Positions 8,566-16,783 of a stretch of 64,000 nt of DNA are shown here, one piece after another; the stretch's first letter is position 1; every line of letters starts with the position of its first letter. The notes under the pieces are model-generated. The model searched no databases. It was not told the DNA's origin and saw only the letters and a program-made list of their open reading frames with translations. Source of the stretch: Rhodocyclus tenuis (lineage in GTDB: Bacteria; Pseudomonadota; Gammaproteobacteria; Burkholderiales; Rhodocyclaceae); NCBI RefSeq assembly GCF_014197755.1, contig NZ_JACIGE010000010.1, forward strand, positions 1 to 64,000, in the 5' to 3' direction. Position numbers and translations under genes: made by a program.

Positions 8566-10199
8566 GTGCTTTCCGCAGGCTGTTCTAATATATTGAATTT
8601 ATTGCGTATTGTTGTGGTCAGCGCGGCGATGTCGGCGAGCTTGGGATGGCGCTCGTCAAGTGCCTGCAACTGTTGCTGGAAGGCCAGCGCCTTCGCGAAC
8701 TTCTGCTGATCGAGACCGTTGCTGAAGACGTCGAGCAGCAGCGCGAAGGCGGCGTTGGCGACGATCTGCACGTTTTCGGGCAGGCGTTCGGCGGCTTCGG
8801 TGAGCATCTGCGCGGCGGCGCCAAGCTCGCCTGCCTTGCCGCGGCGGACGGCTTCGTTGTTCAACGCAACGACCTCGCCGATGCTGCCGGCAATCAGCGC
8901 CTGCGCGCGTTCGGGCGAACCGTGCGCGCTCATCGCCTTGGTCACCAGCGCATGCACTTCCTTGGAGTCCGGGCTGGTCTGCACGACGCGCTTGAGGATC
9001 GCCTCGCCGGCGTCGATCTGGCCGTTGGCGAGATAGGCCTTGGCCAGTTGCACCGTCACTTCCGGCGACATCGGCACGTTGGCGTTTTCGGCAACGCGCG
9101 CCAGCGCCTTGGCGGCAAGTTCCGGGCGACCGGCCTTGCTGTGCGCCAGCGCTTCGATGGCGGCAAGGTGCGGGTCCTGCTGGTCGCCCTTGAAGTTGGT
9201 CTTGGCTTCCTCGATCAGCGCGATGGCCTTGTCGGGCGTGCCGAGCTCGGTGAAGGCGTTGCCTAGGCGGGCGATGTCGCCGGTGTTGCGCAGCGGCGTG
9301 TTGCGCGTCTTTTTCACCACCTGGCTGAGCGCCGCCTCGACGCGCGAAAAGTCTGCCTGCTCTTCGGCCACCTTGGCGATGGCGCGATGCCGCGTCAGCG
9401 AGTTCGGCGCCACCTGCGTCGCCTGGTCGAGCACCTTCATCGCTTCGTCGGCCTGGCCCGATTCAAGGTGGGCGCGGCCGAGCAGGTCGTAGGCGGAGAG
9501 AAAGCGCGGCGACTCGACGATCAGCTCGCCGAGCGTTGCCTTGCTGGCGGCCAGTTCGCCCTTGGCGTGCAGCGCGTGCGCCAGGCCGAACTTGGCCCAG
9601 GGCAGGGCGCGTGCGGCGAGCACCTGCTGGTAGAAGGCGATGGCCTCGTCGAAGCGCCCGGCGGCGATCAGTGCGTTGCCGCGGATGCGCATCGCGTCGA
9701 CCTGATAGCGGTCGCGGCTGGCGATGATTTCGTCGCAGGCGGTGACCACTTCCGCCCATTTGCGCTTGTCCTGCAGCGTGTTGATCTTCGCCAGCCGGGC
9801 TTTCTTTTCGAGCTGGCGCTCGACGCGCGAGTGCAGGGTGTCGGCGGTAAAGGGCTTGAGCAGGTAGTCGTCGGGCAGGCACTCGGCCGCCGTCACCACG
9901 CTCTCGTAGCTCTTTTCGGCGGTGATCATGATGAAGATGGTGCCACGGCTGATCAGCTCGCGCGAGCGCAGGTACTCGAGGAACTGCTGACCGTCGGTGC
10001 CGCCGCCGAGGTAGTAGTCGCAGAGAACGACGTCGAAACGGCGCTTCTCGAACTGTTCGATGGCGCCTTTGACGTTGGCGCAAACGACGACGTTGGTACA
10101 GCCCAATGAACCGATTTGCGCGCGCAGCGAACTGCGCATTTCCGGTTGGTCGTCGAGAACGAGGAAGTGTTTGTTGCTGAGCGTTGTGGTGATGGCCAT
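8562..10199 (-). CDS. Response regulator with TPR-repeat output
   Basis: This 545-residue protein has an N-terminal receiver domain (residues about 10-130) with the acidic pair D16/D17, phospho-acceptor D61 (VVLCDYYLGG), Thr93 and Lys115 (YLLKPF). The remainder is a long array of tetratricopeptide repeats (about 140-530) with no DNA-binding domain. Output is therefore likely protein-protein interaction. It is cotranscribed with the small kinase-like protein, and the stop and start overlap (ATGA). This class appears in motility and surface-behaviour control in gamma- and betaproteobacteria, but the target here is unknown. Confidence 0.9.
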   Translation of the reverse strand: MAITTTLSNKHFLVLDDQPEMRSSLRAQIGSLGCTNVVVCANVKGAIEQFEKRRFDVVLCDYYLGGGTDGQQFLEYLRSRELISRGTIFIMITAEKSYESVVTAAECLPDDYLLKPFTADTLHSRVERQLEKKARLAKINTLQDKRKWAEVVTACDEIIASRDRYQVDAMRIRGNALIAAGRFDEAIAFYQQVLAARALPWAKFGLAHALHAKGELAASKATLGELIVESPRFLSAYDLLGRAHLESGQADEAMKVLDQATQVAPNSLTRHRAIAKVAEEQADFSRVEAALSQVVKKTRNTPLRNTGDIARLGNAFTELGTPDKAIALIEEAKTNFKGDQQDPHLAAIEALAHSKAGRPELAAKALARVAENANVPMSPEVTVQLAKAYLANGQIDAGEAILKRVVQTSPDSKEVHALVTKAMSAHGSPERAQALIAGSIGEVVALNNEAVRRGKAGELGAAAQMLTEAAERLPENVQIVANAAFALLLDVFSNGLDQQKFAKALAFQQQLQALDERHPKLADIAALTTTIRNKFNILEQPAEST

Positions 10200-10264
10200 C
10201 GGGCGTTCAAGTGTTCGCGATTTGGGGAGCTGCTGCCTGCCTGATCAGACCCGGAAAACCGGGC

Positions 10265-10290
10265 GCCCGACAATCCGGCGATTGTCGGGC
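10265..10290. repeat. Perfect inverted repeat between adh and regulator gene
   Basis: A 10-bp arm GCCCGACAAT is followed by a 6-base loop and the exact complement. It lies between the stop of the alcohol dehydrogenase gene (10356) and the start of the response regulator (10199). There is no T-run on the minus strand, so it may be a factor-dependent terminator, an mRNA end stabiliser or an operator. Confidence 0.6.
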
Positions 10291-10355
10291 TTGTCACCCC
10301 GTCGATCAAGAACCTTATTCCCGGCGGCTCATGTCCGGGATGCCCTGCGCACGCC

Positions 10356-11510
10356 TCAGGCTGCCAGCTCGTACACGCGGCGCGAACCGTCGAGGCCGAA
10401 GTCGCGCCGTTCGCCGAGCTTTTTCATGCCGTGGCGTTCGAGTTGGGCGACCAGCGCCGCTACCGCGTCGGCGCCGATGCCGTAGTCCGAGAGGCGCGTC
10501 GGTACCGACAGCGACTCGAAGAAAGCGCGGGTGTGCGCGATAGCCGCGTCGATACGTGCTTCTTCGTCGCCGTCGCGCAGGTTCCAGACGCGTTCGGCGT
10601 ACTGCAGCAGCTTGGCGCGCTTTTCCTCGCGTCGTACCTGCAGCATTGCCGGCAGCACGATGGCCAGCGTTTGCGCGTGGTCGACGCCGTAGAGCACGGT
10701 GATCTCGTGGCCGAGCATGTGCGTCGCCCAGTCCTGCGGCACGCCGGCGCCGATCAGGCCGTTCAGTGCCAGCGTCGCCGTCCACATCAGGTTGGCGCGC
10801 ACGGCGAGGTTGTCGGGTTCGGCCAGCGCGCGCGGACCTTCCGCGATCAGCGTCAGCAGCAGGCCTTCGGCAAAGCGATCCTGCACCGCGGCGTCGGCCG
10901 GGTAGGTGAGGTATTGCTCGACGATGTGCACGAAGGCGTCGACGACGCCGTTGGCGACCTGGCGCGGCGGCAGCGTCAGCGTCTTGGCCGGGTCGAGCAC
11001 CGAAAAGCGCGGGTAGAGCAGTGGATTGGCGAAAGCCAGCTTGTCCTGCGTCGCCTTCTTGGTGATGACGGCGCCGTTGTTCATTTCCGAGCCGGTCGCC
11101 GGCAGTGTCAGCACGCTGCCGAAGGGAACGGCGCTGGTGATCGGCGCGCGTCTGGCGAGGATGTCCCAGGGATCGCCGACGAAGGGAATCGCTGCGGCGA
11201 TGAACTTGGTGCCGTCGATCACCGAACCGCCGCCGACGGCGAGCAGGAAGTCGATCTTCTCGCGGCGCGCCAACTCGACGGCCTGCATCAGCGTTTCGTA
11301 GGTGGGGTTCGGCTCGATGCCGGCGAACTCGAAGACAGTGAAGCCGGCGAGTGCGGACTTCACCTCGGCCAGCGTGCCGGTCTTGACGACGCTGCCGCCG
11401 CCGTAGGTGATGAGCACGCGTGCGCCGGCCGGGATCTCAGCGCCGATGTCGGCGATGCGGCCTTCGCCGAAGAGGATTTTGGTCGGGTTGTGGAAGCTGA
11501 AGTTCTGCAT
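10356..11510 (-). CDS. yqhD: Iron-containing alcohol dehydrogenase, YqhD type
   Basis: This 384-residue protein belongs to the NAD(P)H-dependent alcohol/aldehyde reductase family related to E. coli YqhD, which detoxifies short aldehydes. The cofactor motif GGGSVIDGTKF is at about residues 97-107. Metal ligands are visible in GVVDAFVHIVEQYL and in THMLGHEITVLYGVDHAQ (Asp and three His). The start at 11510 has AGGAGCAACAC just upstream. It follows the old-yellow-enzyme gene by 21 bases on the same strand, so the two are likely one operon for reactive-electrophile or aldehyde defence under the TetR regulator upstream. Confidence 0.9.
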   Translation of the reverse strand: MQNFSFHNPTKILFGEGRIADIGAEIPAGARVLITYGGGSVVKTGTLAEVKSALAGFTVFEFAGIEPNPTYETLMQAVELARREKIDFLLAVGGGSVIDGTKFIAAAIPFVGDPWDILARRAPITSAVPFGSVLTLPATGSEMNNGAVITKKATQDKLAFANPLLYPRFSVLDPAKTLTLPPRQVANGVVDAFVHIVEQYLTYPADAAVQDRFAEGLLLTLIAEGPRALAEPDNLAVRANLMWTATLALNGLIGAGVPQDWATHMLGHEITVLYGVDHAQTLAIVLPAMLQVRREEKRAKLLQYAERVWNLRDGDEEARIDAAIAHTRAFFESLSVPTRLSDYGIGADAVAALVAQLERHGMKKLGERRDFGLDGSRRVYELAA

Positions 11511-11531
11511 GTGTTGCTCCTGGACTGCTTG

Positions 11532-12620
11532 TTAGAGGGTCGGGTAATCGGTGTAGCCGTGCTCGTCGCCGCCGTAGAGCGTGCTGGCGTCGAGTTCGTT
11601 GAGCGGCGCGTTGCGGCGCAGGCGCTCGACGAGGTCGGGATTGGCGATGAAGGGACGGCCGAAGGCGATCAGGTCGGCATGGCCGGCGGCGAGCGTGTCG
11701 ATCGCCAGTTCGCGCGTGTAGCCGTTGTTGGCGAGGTAGGTGCTGGCGAAGTGCTGGCGCAGGAAATCGGGCGCGATGCCGCGACCGGTGTCGCGCGGGC
11801 CGCCGGTGGCGCCTTCGATGGCGTGCAGGATGCCGACGCGGCCCGACAGCTGCTGCGCGACGTAGGTGAACAGCGGTACCGGGTCGCTGTCGTCGATATC
11901 GTTGAAGGTTGACAGCGGCGACAGGCGTACGGCGACACGTTCCTTAGCCCAAACCTCAAGGACGGCGTCGGTCACTTCGAGCAGCAGGCGTGCGCGGTTC
12001 TCGATGCTGCCGCCATAGGCGTCGCTGCGCTGGTTGGACTTGTCGCGCAGGAACTGGTCGAGCAGGTAGCCGTTGGCGGCGTGGATTTCGACGCCGTCGA
12101 AGCCGGCGGCTTTGGCATTCTCGGCGGCACGCCGGTAGTCGGCGACGATACCGGGCAGTTCGGCGAGTTCGAGCGCGCGTGGTGTTTCCAGCGCCACCAT
12201 CCCCTTGCCGGTGAAAGCGGTGCCCTCGGCCTTGATTGCCGACGGCGCCACCGGCAGCGCGCCGCCGGGTTGCAGGTCGGGGTGCGAGATGCGGCCGACG
12301 TGCCACAGCTGGATGAAGATCTTGCCGCCGGCGGCGTGCACGGCGTCGGTCACCTGGCGCCAGCCGGCGATCTGCCCGGCGCTGTAAATGCCCGGCGTCT
12401 GGATGTAACCCTTGCCCTGCGGTGAAACTTGCGAGGCTTCGCTGATCAGCAGGCCGGCGCTGGCACGTTGCCGGTAGTACTCGACCGTCAGCGGGCCGGG
12501 AATGTCGCCGGCGAGCGCGCGCGAGCGTGTCAGCGGCGCCATCACGATGCGGTTGGCGAGCTTCAGCTCGCCGGAGGTGAAAGGCTGGAAGAGGTCGGCG
12601 GGGGTGGTTTGCGTCGGCAT
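11532..12620 (-). CDS. nemA: Old-yellow-enzyme ene-reductase (NemA type)
   Basis: This 362-residue FMN-dependent oxidoreductase reduces activated alkenes, nitro compounds or N-ethylmaleimide. Family landmarks are QLWHVGRISHPDLQPGG (substrate and flavin pocket), GFDGVEIHAANGYLLDQFL and the SDAYGGSIENRARLL segment. The length is normal. The start at 12620 has GAGAAG upstream. A palindromic TetR operator (12651-12664) sits 31 bases before the start, and the regulator gene is directly upstream. The YqhD-type reductase follows. Confidence 0.92.
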   Translation of the reverse strand: MPTQTTPADLFQPFTSGELKLANRIVMAPLTRSRALAGDIPGPLTVEYYRQRASAGLLISEASQVSPQGKGYIQTPGIYSAGQIAGWRQVTDAVHAAGGKIFIQLWHVGRISHPDLQPGGALPVAPSAIKAEGTAFTGKGMVALETPRALELAELPGIVADYRRAAENAKAAGFDGVEIHAANGYLLDQFLRDKSNQRSDAYGGSIENRARLLLEVTDAVLEVWAKERVAVRLSPLSTFNDIDDSDPVPLFTYVAQQLSGRVGILHAIEGATGGPRDTGRGIAPDFLRQHFASTYLANNGYTRELAIDTLAAGHADLIAFGRPFIANPDLVERLRRNAPLNELDASTLYGGDEHGYTDYPTL

Positions 12621-12650
12621 TGGCTTCTCCTTGTTTGCTCGATGGTGAGT

Positions 12651-12664
12651 GGACCGAGTGGTCC
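12651..12664. promoter_or_regulatory. TetR (NemR-like) operator in front of nemA
   Basis: The sequence GGACC-GAGT-GGTCC is a perfect 5-bp inverted repeat with a 4-base centre. It lies between the TetR gene and the nemA start. The same design occurs at 13313-13326 upstream of the TetR gene. It resembles the ACC-N4-GGT core known for NemR boxes. Confidence 0.7.
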
Positions 12665-12680
12665 TGAATGGCTAAAAAAT

Positions 12681-13274
12681 TCAGCGGCCGGCGAACAGCG
12701 CGGCGAGGTGTCCGTCAATGACCGCCTGCAGGCGCGCCGGTTCAACGCCGCCCTTGGCGAGCACGTGGATGCCGGAGAGCAGGTTGAGCAGCGCGTCGGC
12801 GGCAAGCGGAGGTTTGGTCGTCGCCGGCAGCGAGCCTTCCTCACAGCCGCGGCGCAGCGCTTCGGCCAGAACGTCGGCGAGGGCGTCGATGTGCTGGCGC
12901 ACGCTGGCTTCGATTTCCGCGTCGTGCGGCGCGAGTTCGATGGCCAGATTGAGGACCAGACACCCGCAGCGCTCGGCCGGGCGGCAGGCGTCGGGCAGCA
13001 GCGCATGGCCGAGCCACTCGGCCAGCAGCGCCGGCAGCGGCCGCGCCGCGGCGAAATGGCAGCGCGTTTCGGCGAGTTCACGCGCGCTGTAACGCGCCAG
13101 CGCCGCCAGCATTACCGCGCGCTTGCTGCCGAAGCACTCGTAAAAGCTGCTTTTCGAGAGCCCCATCGCCGCCAGCAGATCGCTCAGTGAAGTCGACGCG
13201 TAACCCTTCAGCCAGAAGGCGTTGAGCGCCTGGTCGAGGGCTTCGTCGATATTGAATTCGCGGCAACGCGGCAT
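12681..13274 (-). CDS. TetR/AcrR-family repressor, NemR-like
   Basis: This 197-residue regulator has the N-terminal helix-turn-helix of TetR proteins (ALDQALNAFWLKGYASTSLS…MGLSKSSFYECFGSKR, residues about 10-50), followed by an all-helical ligand domain with a few Cys residues (PDACRPAERCGCLVL) that could sense electrophiles. It is the first gene of the nemA-yqhD set on the minus strand. Matching palindromes lie just upstream of its own start and in front of nemA, so it probably represses itself and nemA. Identity as NemR proper is inference. Confidence 0.85.
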   Translation of the reverse strand: MPRCREFNIDEALDQALNAFWLKGYASTSLSDLLAAMGLSKSSFYECFGSKRAVMLAALARYSARELAETRCHFAAARPLPALLAEWLGHALLPDACRPAERCGCLVLNLAIELAPHDAEIEASVRQHIDALADVLAEALRRGCEEGSLPATTKPPLAADALLNLLSGIHVLAKGGVEPARLQAVIDGHLAALFAGR

Positions 13275-13312
13275 GGCAGGGCGGTCTTGTGCGGTTGGTG
13301 CGACAGCATAGC

Positions 13313-13326
13313 GGACCGAACGGTCC
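13313..13326. promoter_or_regulatory. TetR operator upstream of its own gene
   Basis: GGACC-GAAC-GGTCC is a perfect 5-bp inverted repeat located 39 bases upstream of the regulator's ATG (13274). Together with the copy at 12651-12664 it defines GGACCGA-RY-GGTCC and points to autoregulation. Confidence 0.7.
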
Positions 13327-13490
13327 AGAACAAGTGCTTCTTGGGCGCGGGCAGGTATCGGTTTGTAACGGCGGTCGGGGTTTGCGCGCGGCAGGCGAGT
13401 TGGCGCTTGAGCGATCAGGCGCCGGACCTCAGCCTGGCACGGTGCGTCGTGCCGATGACTGGGGGCTGTCAGGCCGCGGGCGTCAGGTTG

Positions 13491-14066
13491 TCAGTTGCCG
13501 AGGATGCGCTCGGTGATCCGTTCGCGCAGTTCGCTGATTTTCGCGTCCTGCCGGTCGAAAGCCATCAGGCTCTGCCCGAAGACGTAGGCGTAGAGCAGCA
13601 GGCTGCGGCTCTTGGCCTCATCTTCGGAAAAACCGCAGGCGACGAACAGGCGGCGCGTACAGTCGAGGCGCCAGGCGTCGACTTCCTCGACGACGACGGC
13701 GGCAGCGGCATCGTGGCGCGCCCAGTCGCGCACCGCCAGTTCGATCCAGACGCCCTTGCGGTTGCGCGCGGTGCTGTAGATGTCGATGACCCGGTGCAAT
13801 TGTTCGCGTTCGTGGCCCGGCGTCGCGGCGGACTGCCGGCTGACGTCGCGGATGCGCCCTTCCTTCCAGGTTTCGAGGACGGCGGCGAGCAGATCCTGGC
13901 GGTCCTTGAAGTGCCAGTAGAAGCTGCCTTTGGTGACCTTGAAACCCTTGGCCAGCGCTTCGACGCGCAGGCCGTCGAGGCCCTGGTCGGCGAGAACGTC
14001 GAGCGCCGCCTCGATCCAGTCGCGGCGCTCAAGTTGCTGACGCGGCTTGCTGTTTTCCTGATCCAT
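13491..14066 (-). CDS. TetR-family regulator divergent from etfBA
   Basis: This 191-residue protein has a TetR helix-turn-helix (RRDWIEAALDVLADQGLDGL…GFKVTKGSFYWHFKDRQDLL, residues about 13-60) and a ligand domain of unknown specificity. It is transcribed away from etfB across a 267-base region that holds a perfect 7-bp palindrome (14191-14208). A related palindrome precedes the ETF-QO/thioesterase pair at 28195-28208. I therefore infer that it controls electron-transfer-flavoprotein and fatty-acid oxidation genes, possibly sensing an acyl-CoA. That inducer is a guess. Confidence 0.85.
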   Translation of the reverse strand: MDQENSKPRQQLERRDWIEAALDVLADQGLDGLRVEALAKGFKVTKGSFYWHFKDRQDLLAAVLETWKEGRIRDVSRQSAATPGHEREQLHRVIDIYSTARNRKGVWIELAVRDWARHDAAAAVVVEEVDAWRLDCTRRLFVACGFSEDEAKSRSLLLYAYVFGQSLMAFDRQDAKISELRERITERILGN

Positions 14067-14190
14067 GCTGCATCTCCTCCCCTGGGTTGCATATTGCGCA
14101 ACCCGTTTCCGGCGCTGGGCGCGGCGCGTCTCAAACGGGCGTTTGCCTCACCTTGACAGCGTTACGACCCGTACGGTAGCGTTCGCTCTT

Positions 14191-14208
14191 CCATACCGCA
14201 GGGTATGG
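14191..14208. promoter_or_regulatory. Palindromic operator between tetR and etfB
   Basis: CCATACC-GCAG-GGTATGG is a perfect 7-bp inverted repeat with a 4-base centre, lying between the divergent TetR gene and etfB. The inner part fits ATACS-N4-SGTAT, shared with the site at 28195-28208. Confidence 0.65.
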
Positions 14209-14333
14209 CTTATTGTCCGGACACGTCACAAGGCTGTCAAACCGCTTTCGCAAGATGCGTATCTGGCGCACAGGCGCCGCATAATTGAGGCTGGTGGCCT
14301 GCAAGGCTGCTCTGCTCTCGAAAGGAGAAACCA

Positions 14334-15089
14334 TTGAAGATTCTCGTTCCCGTCAAACGGGTCATTGATTACAACGTCAAGGTTCGCGTCAAGAGTGACG
14401 GTTCCGGCGTTGATCTCGCCAACGTCAAGATGTCGATGAACCCCTTCGACGAAGTGGCCATCGAAGAGGCCGTCCGTCTCAAGGAAGCCGGTATCGCCAG
14501 CGAAGTGGTCGCCGTTTCGGCCGGAGTGGCCGCCTGTCAGGAAACGCTGCGCACGGCGATGGCGCTCGGCGCCGACCGCTCGATCCTGATCGTCACCGAC
14601 GAAGAACTGCAGCCGCTGGCCGTGGCCAAGCTGCTCAAGGCCGTCTGTGACAAGGAAGCGCCGCAGATGGTGATTCCCGGCAAGCAGGCGATCGACGACG
14701 ACGCCAACCAGACCGGCCAGATGCTCGCCGCGCTGCTCGGCTGGCCGCAGGCAACCTTCGCCTCGAAAGTGGTGGTCAATGCCGACAAGACCGGCGCTGC
14801 CGTGACCCGCGAAATCGACGGCGGTCTGGAAACGATCGAGATTTCGCTGCCGGCGGTGGTGACCACCGACCTGCGCCTGAACGAACCGCGCTACGCGACG
14901 CTGCCGAACATCATGAAGGCGAAGAAGAAGCCGCTGGAAACGACGACGCCGGAAGCGCTGGGCGTCGACGTGAAGCCGCGCCTGAAGACGCTGAAGGTTG
15001 CCGAGCCGGCCAAGCGCGCCGGTGGCGTCAAGGTGGCCGATGTGGCCGCGCTGGTCGATAAACTGAAGAATGAAGCAAAGGTGATCTGA
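14334..15089 (+). CDS. etfB: Electron transfer flavoprotein beta subunit
   Basis: EtfB (251 residues) pairs with EtfA to carry electrons from acyl-CoA dehydrogenases to ETF-ubiquinone oxidoreductase. The N-terminus [19 protein letters not shown] and the segment [27 protein letters not shown] are typical of the family and bind the AMP moiety. The start is TTG at 14334, fixed by a strong AAAGGAGAA site 5 bases upstream. etfA follows after two bases. The partner quinone reductase gene is at 26487-28130 and an acyl-CoA dehydrogenase follows in this operon region. Confidence 0.95.
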   Translation: MKILVPVKRVIDYNVKVRVKSDGSGVDLANVKMSMNPFDEVAIEEAVRLKEAGIASEVVAVSAGVAACQETLRTAMALGADRSILIVTDEELQPLAVAKLLKAVCDKEAPQMVIPGKQAIDDDANQTGQMLAALLGWPQATFASKVVVNADKTGAAVTREIDGGLETIEISLPAVVTTDLRLNEPRYATLPNIMKAKKKPLETTTPEALGVDVKPRLKTLKVAEPAKRAGGVKVADVAALVDKLKNEAKVI

Positions 15090-15091
15090 AA

Positions 15092-16024
15092 ATGACCATT
15101 CTCGTCATTGCCGAACACGACAACGCCGTCCTCAAGCCGGCGACGCGTAACGCCATCGCTGCTGCCGCGCGCATCGGTGGCGATATCGATGTGCTGGTCG
15201 CCGGCGCTGCTTGCGCTGCCGTTGCCGAAGCTGCTGCGCGCATTGCCGGCGTCACCCGCGTGCGTCTGGCCGATGCGGCGCAGTACGCCGACCATGGCGC
15301 CGAAAACCTCGCCGCGCTGGTCGTCGCCAACGCCGCAGCCTACAGCCACATCCTTGCGCCGGCCACCGCCGCGGGCAAGAACTTCCTGCCGCGCGTCGCC
15401 GCGCTGCTCGACGTGGCGCAGATTTCCGACATCGTCGAAGTCGTTTCGCCCGATACCTTCGTGCGTCCGATCTACGCCGGCAACGCGCTGGCGACGGTGC
15501 AGTCGGCCGACGCGGTCAAGGTGATCACCGTTCGCGGTACCGCCTTCGAGCCGGCCGGCGAGGGCGCCGCGGCGCCGATCGAGGCGCTGGCTGGCGCTGC
15601 CGATGCCGGTATCAGCCGTCTGGTCGGCCGCGAGCTGACGGTGTCGGCACGTCCCGAACTGACCGCCGCGCGCGTCATCGTTTCCGGCGGTCGTGCGCTC
15701 GGCAGCAACGAGAACTTCCACGCCGTGCTCGAACCGCTGGCCGACAAGCTCGGCGCCGCCGTCGGTGCTTCGCGCGCTGCGGTCGATGCCGGCTACGCGC
15801 CGAACGATTATCAGGTCGGCCAGACCGGCAAGATCGTCGCGCCCGAACTGTACATCGCCGTCGGCATTTCCGGTGCCATCCAGCATCTGGCGGGCATGAA
15901 GGAAAGCAAGGTGATCGTCGCCATCAACAAGGATCCGGAAGCGCCGATCTTCCAGGTCGCCGATTACGGGCTGGTGGCCGACCTGTTCGACGCGGTGCCG
16001 GCGCTGCTCGCGGCGATCGACTGA
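15092..16024 (+). CDS. etfA: Electron transfer flavoprotein alpha subunit
   Basis: EtfA (310 residues) holds the redox-active FAD. The C-terminal FAD domain is visible as [20 protein letters not shown], then [19 protein letters not shown] and the end segment [20 protein letters not shown]. The length is standard for the bacterial protein of beta-oxidation rather than for the longer FixB. It is tightly coupled to etfB and followed 16 bases later by a CbiM-like membrane gene. Confidence 0.95.
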   Translation: MTILVIAEHDNAVLKPATRNAIAAAARIGGDIDVLVAGAACAAVAEAAARIAGVTRVRLADAAQYADHGAENLAALVVANAAAYSHILAPATAAGKNFLPRVAALLDVAQISDIVEVVSPDTFVRPIYAGNALATVQSADAVKVITVRGTAFEPAGEGAAAPIEALAGAADAGISRLVGRELTVSARPELTAARVIVSGGRALGSNENFHAVLEPLADKLGAAVGASRAAVDAGYAPNDYQVGQTGKIVAPELYIAVGISGAIQHLAGMKESKVIVAINKDPEAPIFQVADYGLVADLFDAVPALLAAID

Positions 16025-16040
16025 ACCCGCGGCAAACGGC

Positions 16041-16706
16041 ATGAACCTGCCCTCCGGCCTGTTCGACGGCGTGCTGTCGTTGGCGGCCTGGGGCGTGTTC
16101 GTGCCGGTCCTGATCGTTGCGCTGCGCCGCGCACCGTGGCGGCAGTTGGCCGATGGCCGGCAGATTCACCTGTGGCTGGGGATGATCGTCGTGCTCTCGC
16201 TGTTGTGGAGTGTGCCGATTGGCGTCAGGCCGGGGCTTGGCCTGCATTTCCTCGGTGCAACGGTACTGGCACTGTGTTGCGGCGGCTGGCTGGCGTGGAT
16301 CGGCCTGTGCGTGGTGCTGGCGGCGGCGACCTTCAACGGCGCTGCCGGTTTCGAGGTGTATGCGCTCAACGCTCTGCTCACCGGCGGCGTGGGCGTGCTG
16401 AGCAGCGTCGGCGTACGCCGTCTGGCGGCCCGGTTGTTGCCGCATCAGCTGTTTGTTTTTCTGTTTGTCAGCGGTTTTTTCGCCGCTGCGCTGTCGGTGA
16501 TTGCGGTCGGCGTGGCCGTGTCGCTGCTGCTCGCACTGACCGGGGCGCAGACTTTCGATTATCTGCTCAGCGAGTATCTGCCGGCGGTTCTGCTGCTGGC
16601 TTTTTCGGAAGCGTGGCTGTCCGGCATGCTGATCACGCTGATGGTGGTTTACCGGCCGCTGTGGGTGTCGACCTACGACGATGCCGAGTATTTTGCAAGT
16701 CGTTGA
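16041..16706 (+). CDS. CbiM-like ECF-type membrane permease
   Basis: This 221-residue protein has about six hydrophobic segments spread over its length and is an inner-membrane protein. Its layout, the GLGLHFLGATVLALCCGGWLA segment and the FNGAAGFEVYALNALLTGGVG segment match the CbiM family (substrate-capture component of energy-coupling-factor transporters for cobalt or nickel). The partner ATPase and T components are not nearby, so the gene is an orphan and its substrate is unknown. It sits 16 bases after etfA and may be read through from that operon. Confidence 0.7.
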   Translation: MNLPSGLFDGVLSLAAWGVFVPVLIVALRRAPWRQLADGRQIHLWLGMIVVLSLLWSVPIGVRPGLGLHFLGATVLALCCGGWLAWIGLCVVLAAATFNGAAGFEVYALNALLTGGVGVLSSVGVRRLAARLLPHQLFVFLFVSGFFAAALSVIAVGVAVSLLLALTGAQTFDYLLSEYLPAVLLLAFSEAWLSGMLITLMVVYRPLWVSTYDDAEYFASR

Positions 16707-16783
16707 ATAATTTATATTTTTATAACCAGAGCGGGCCGCTGCGGTCTGCCACCTGAATCTGCACTTAGCTGAAGGAGATTGTA

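Noticed and set aside
10431-11912. Long plus-strand frame of 493 codons
   Set aside because: It is antisense to the YqhD and NemA genes and has no domains.
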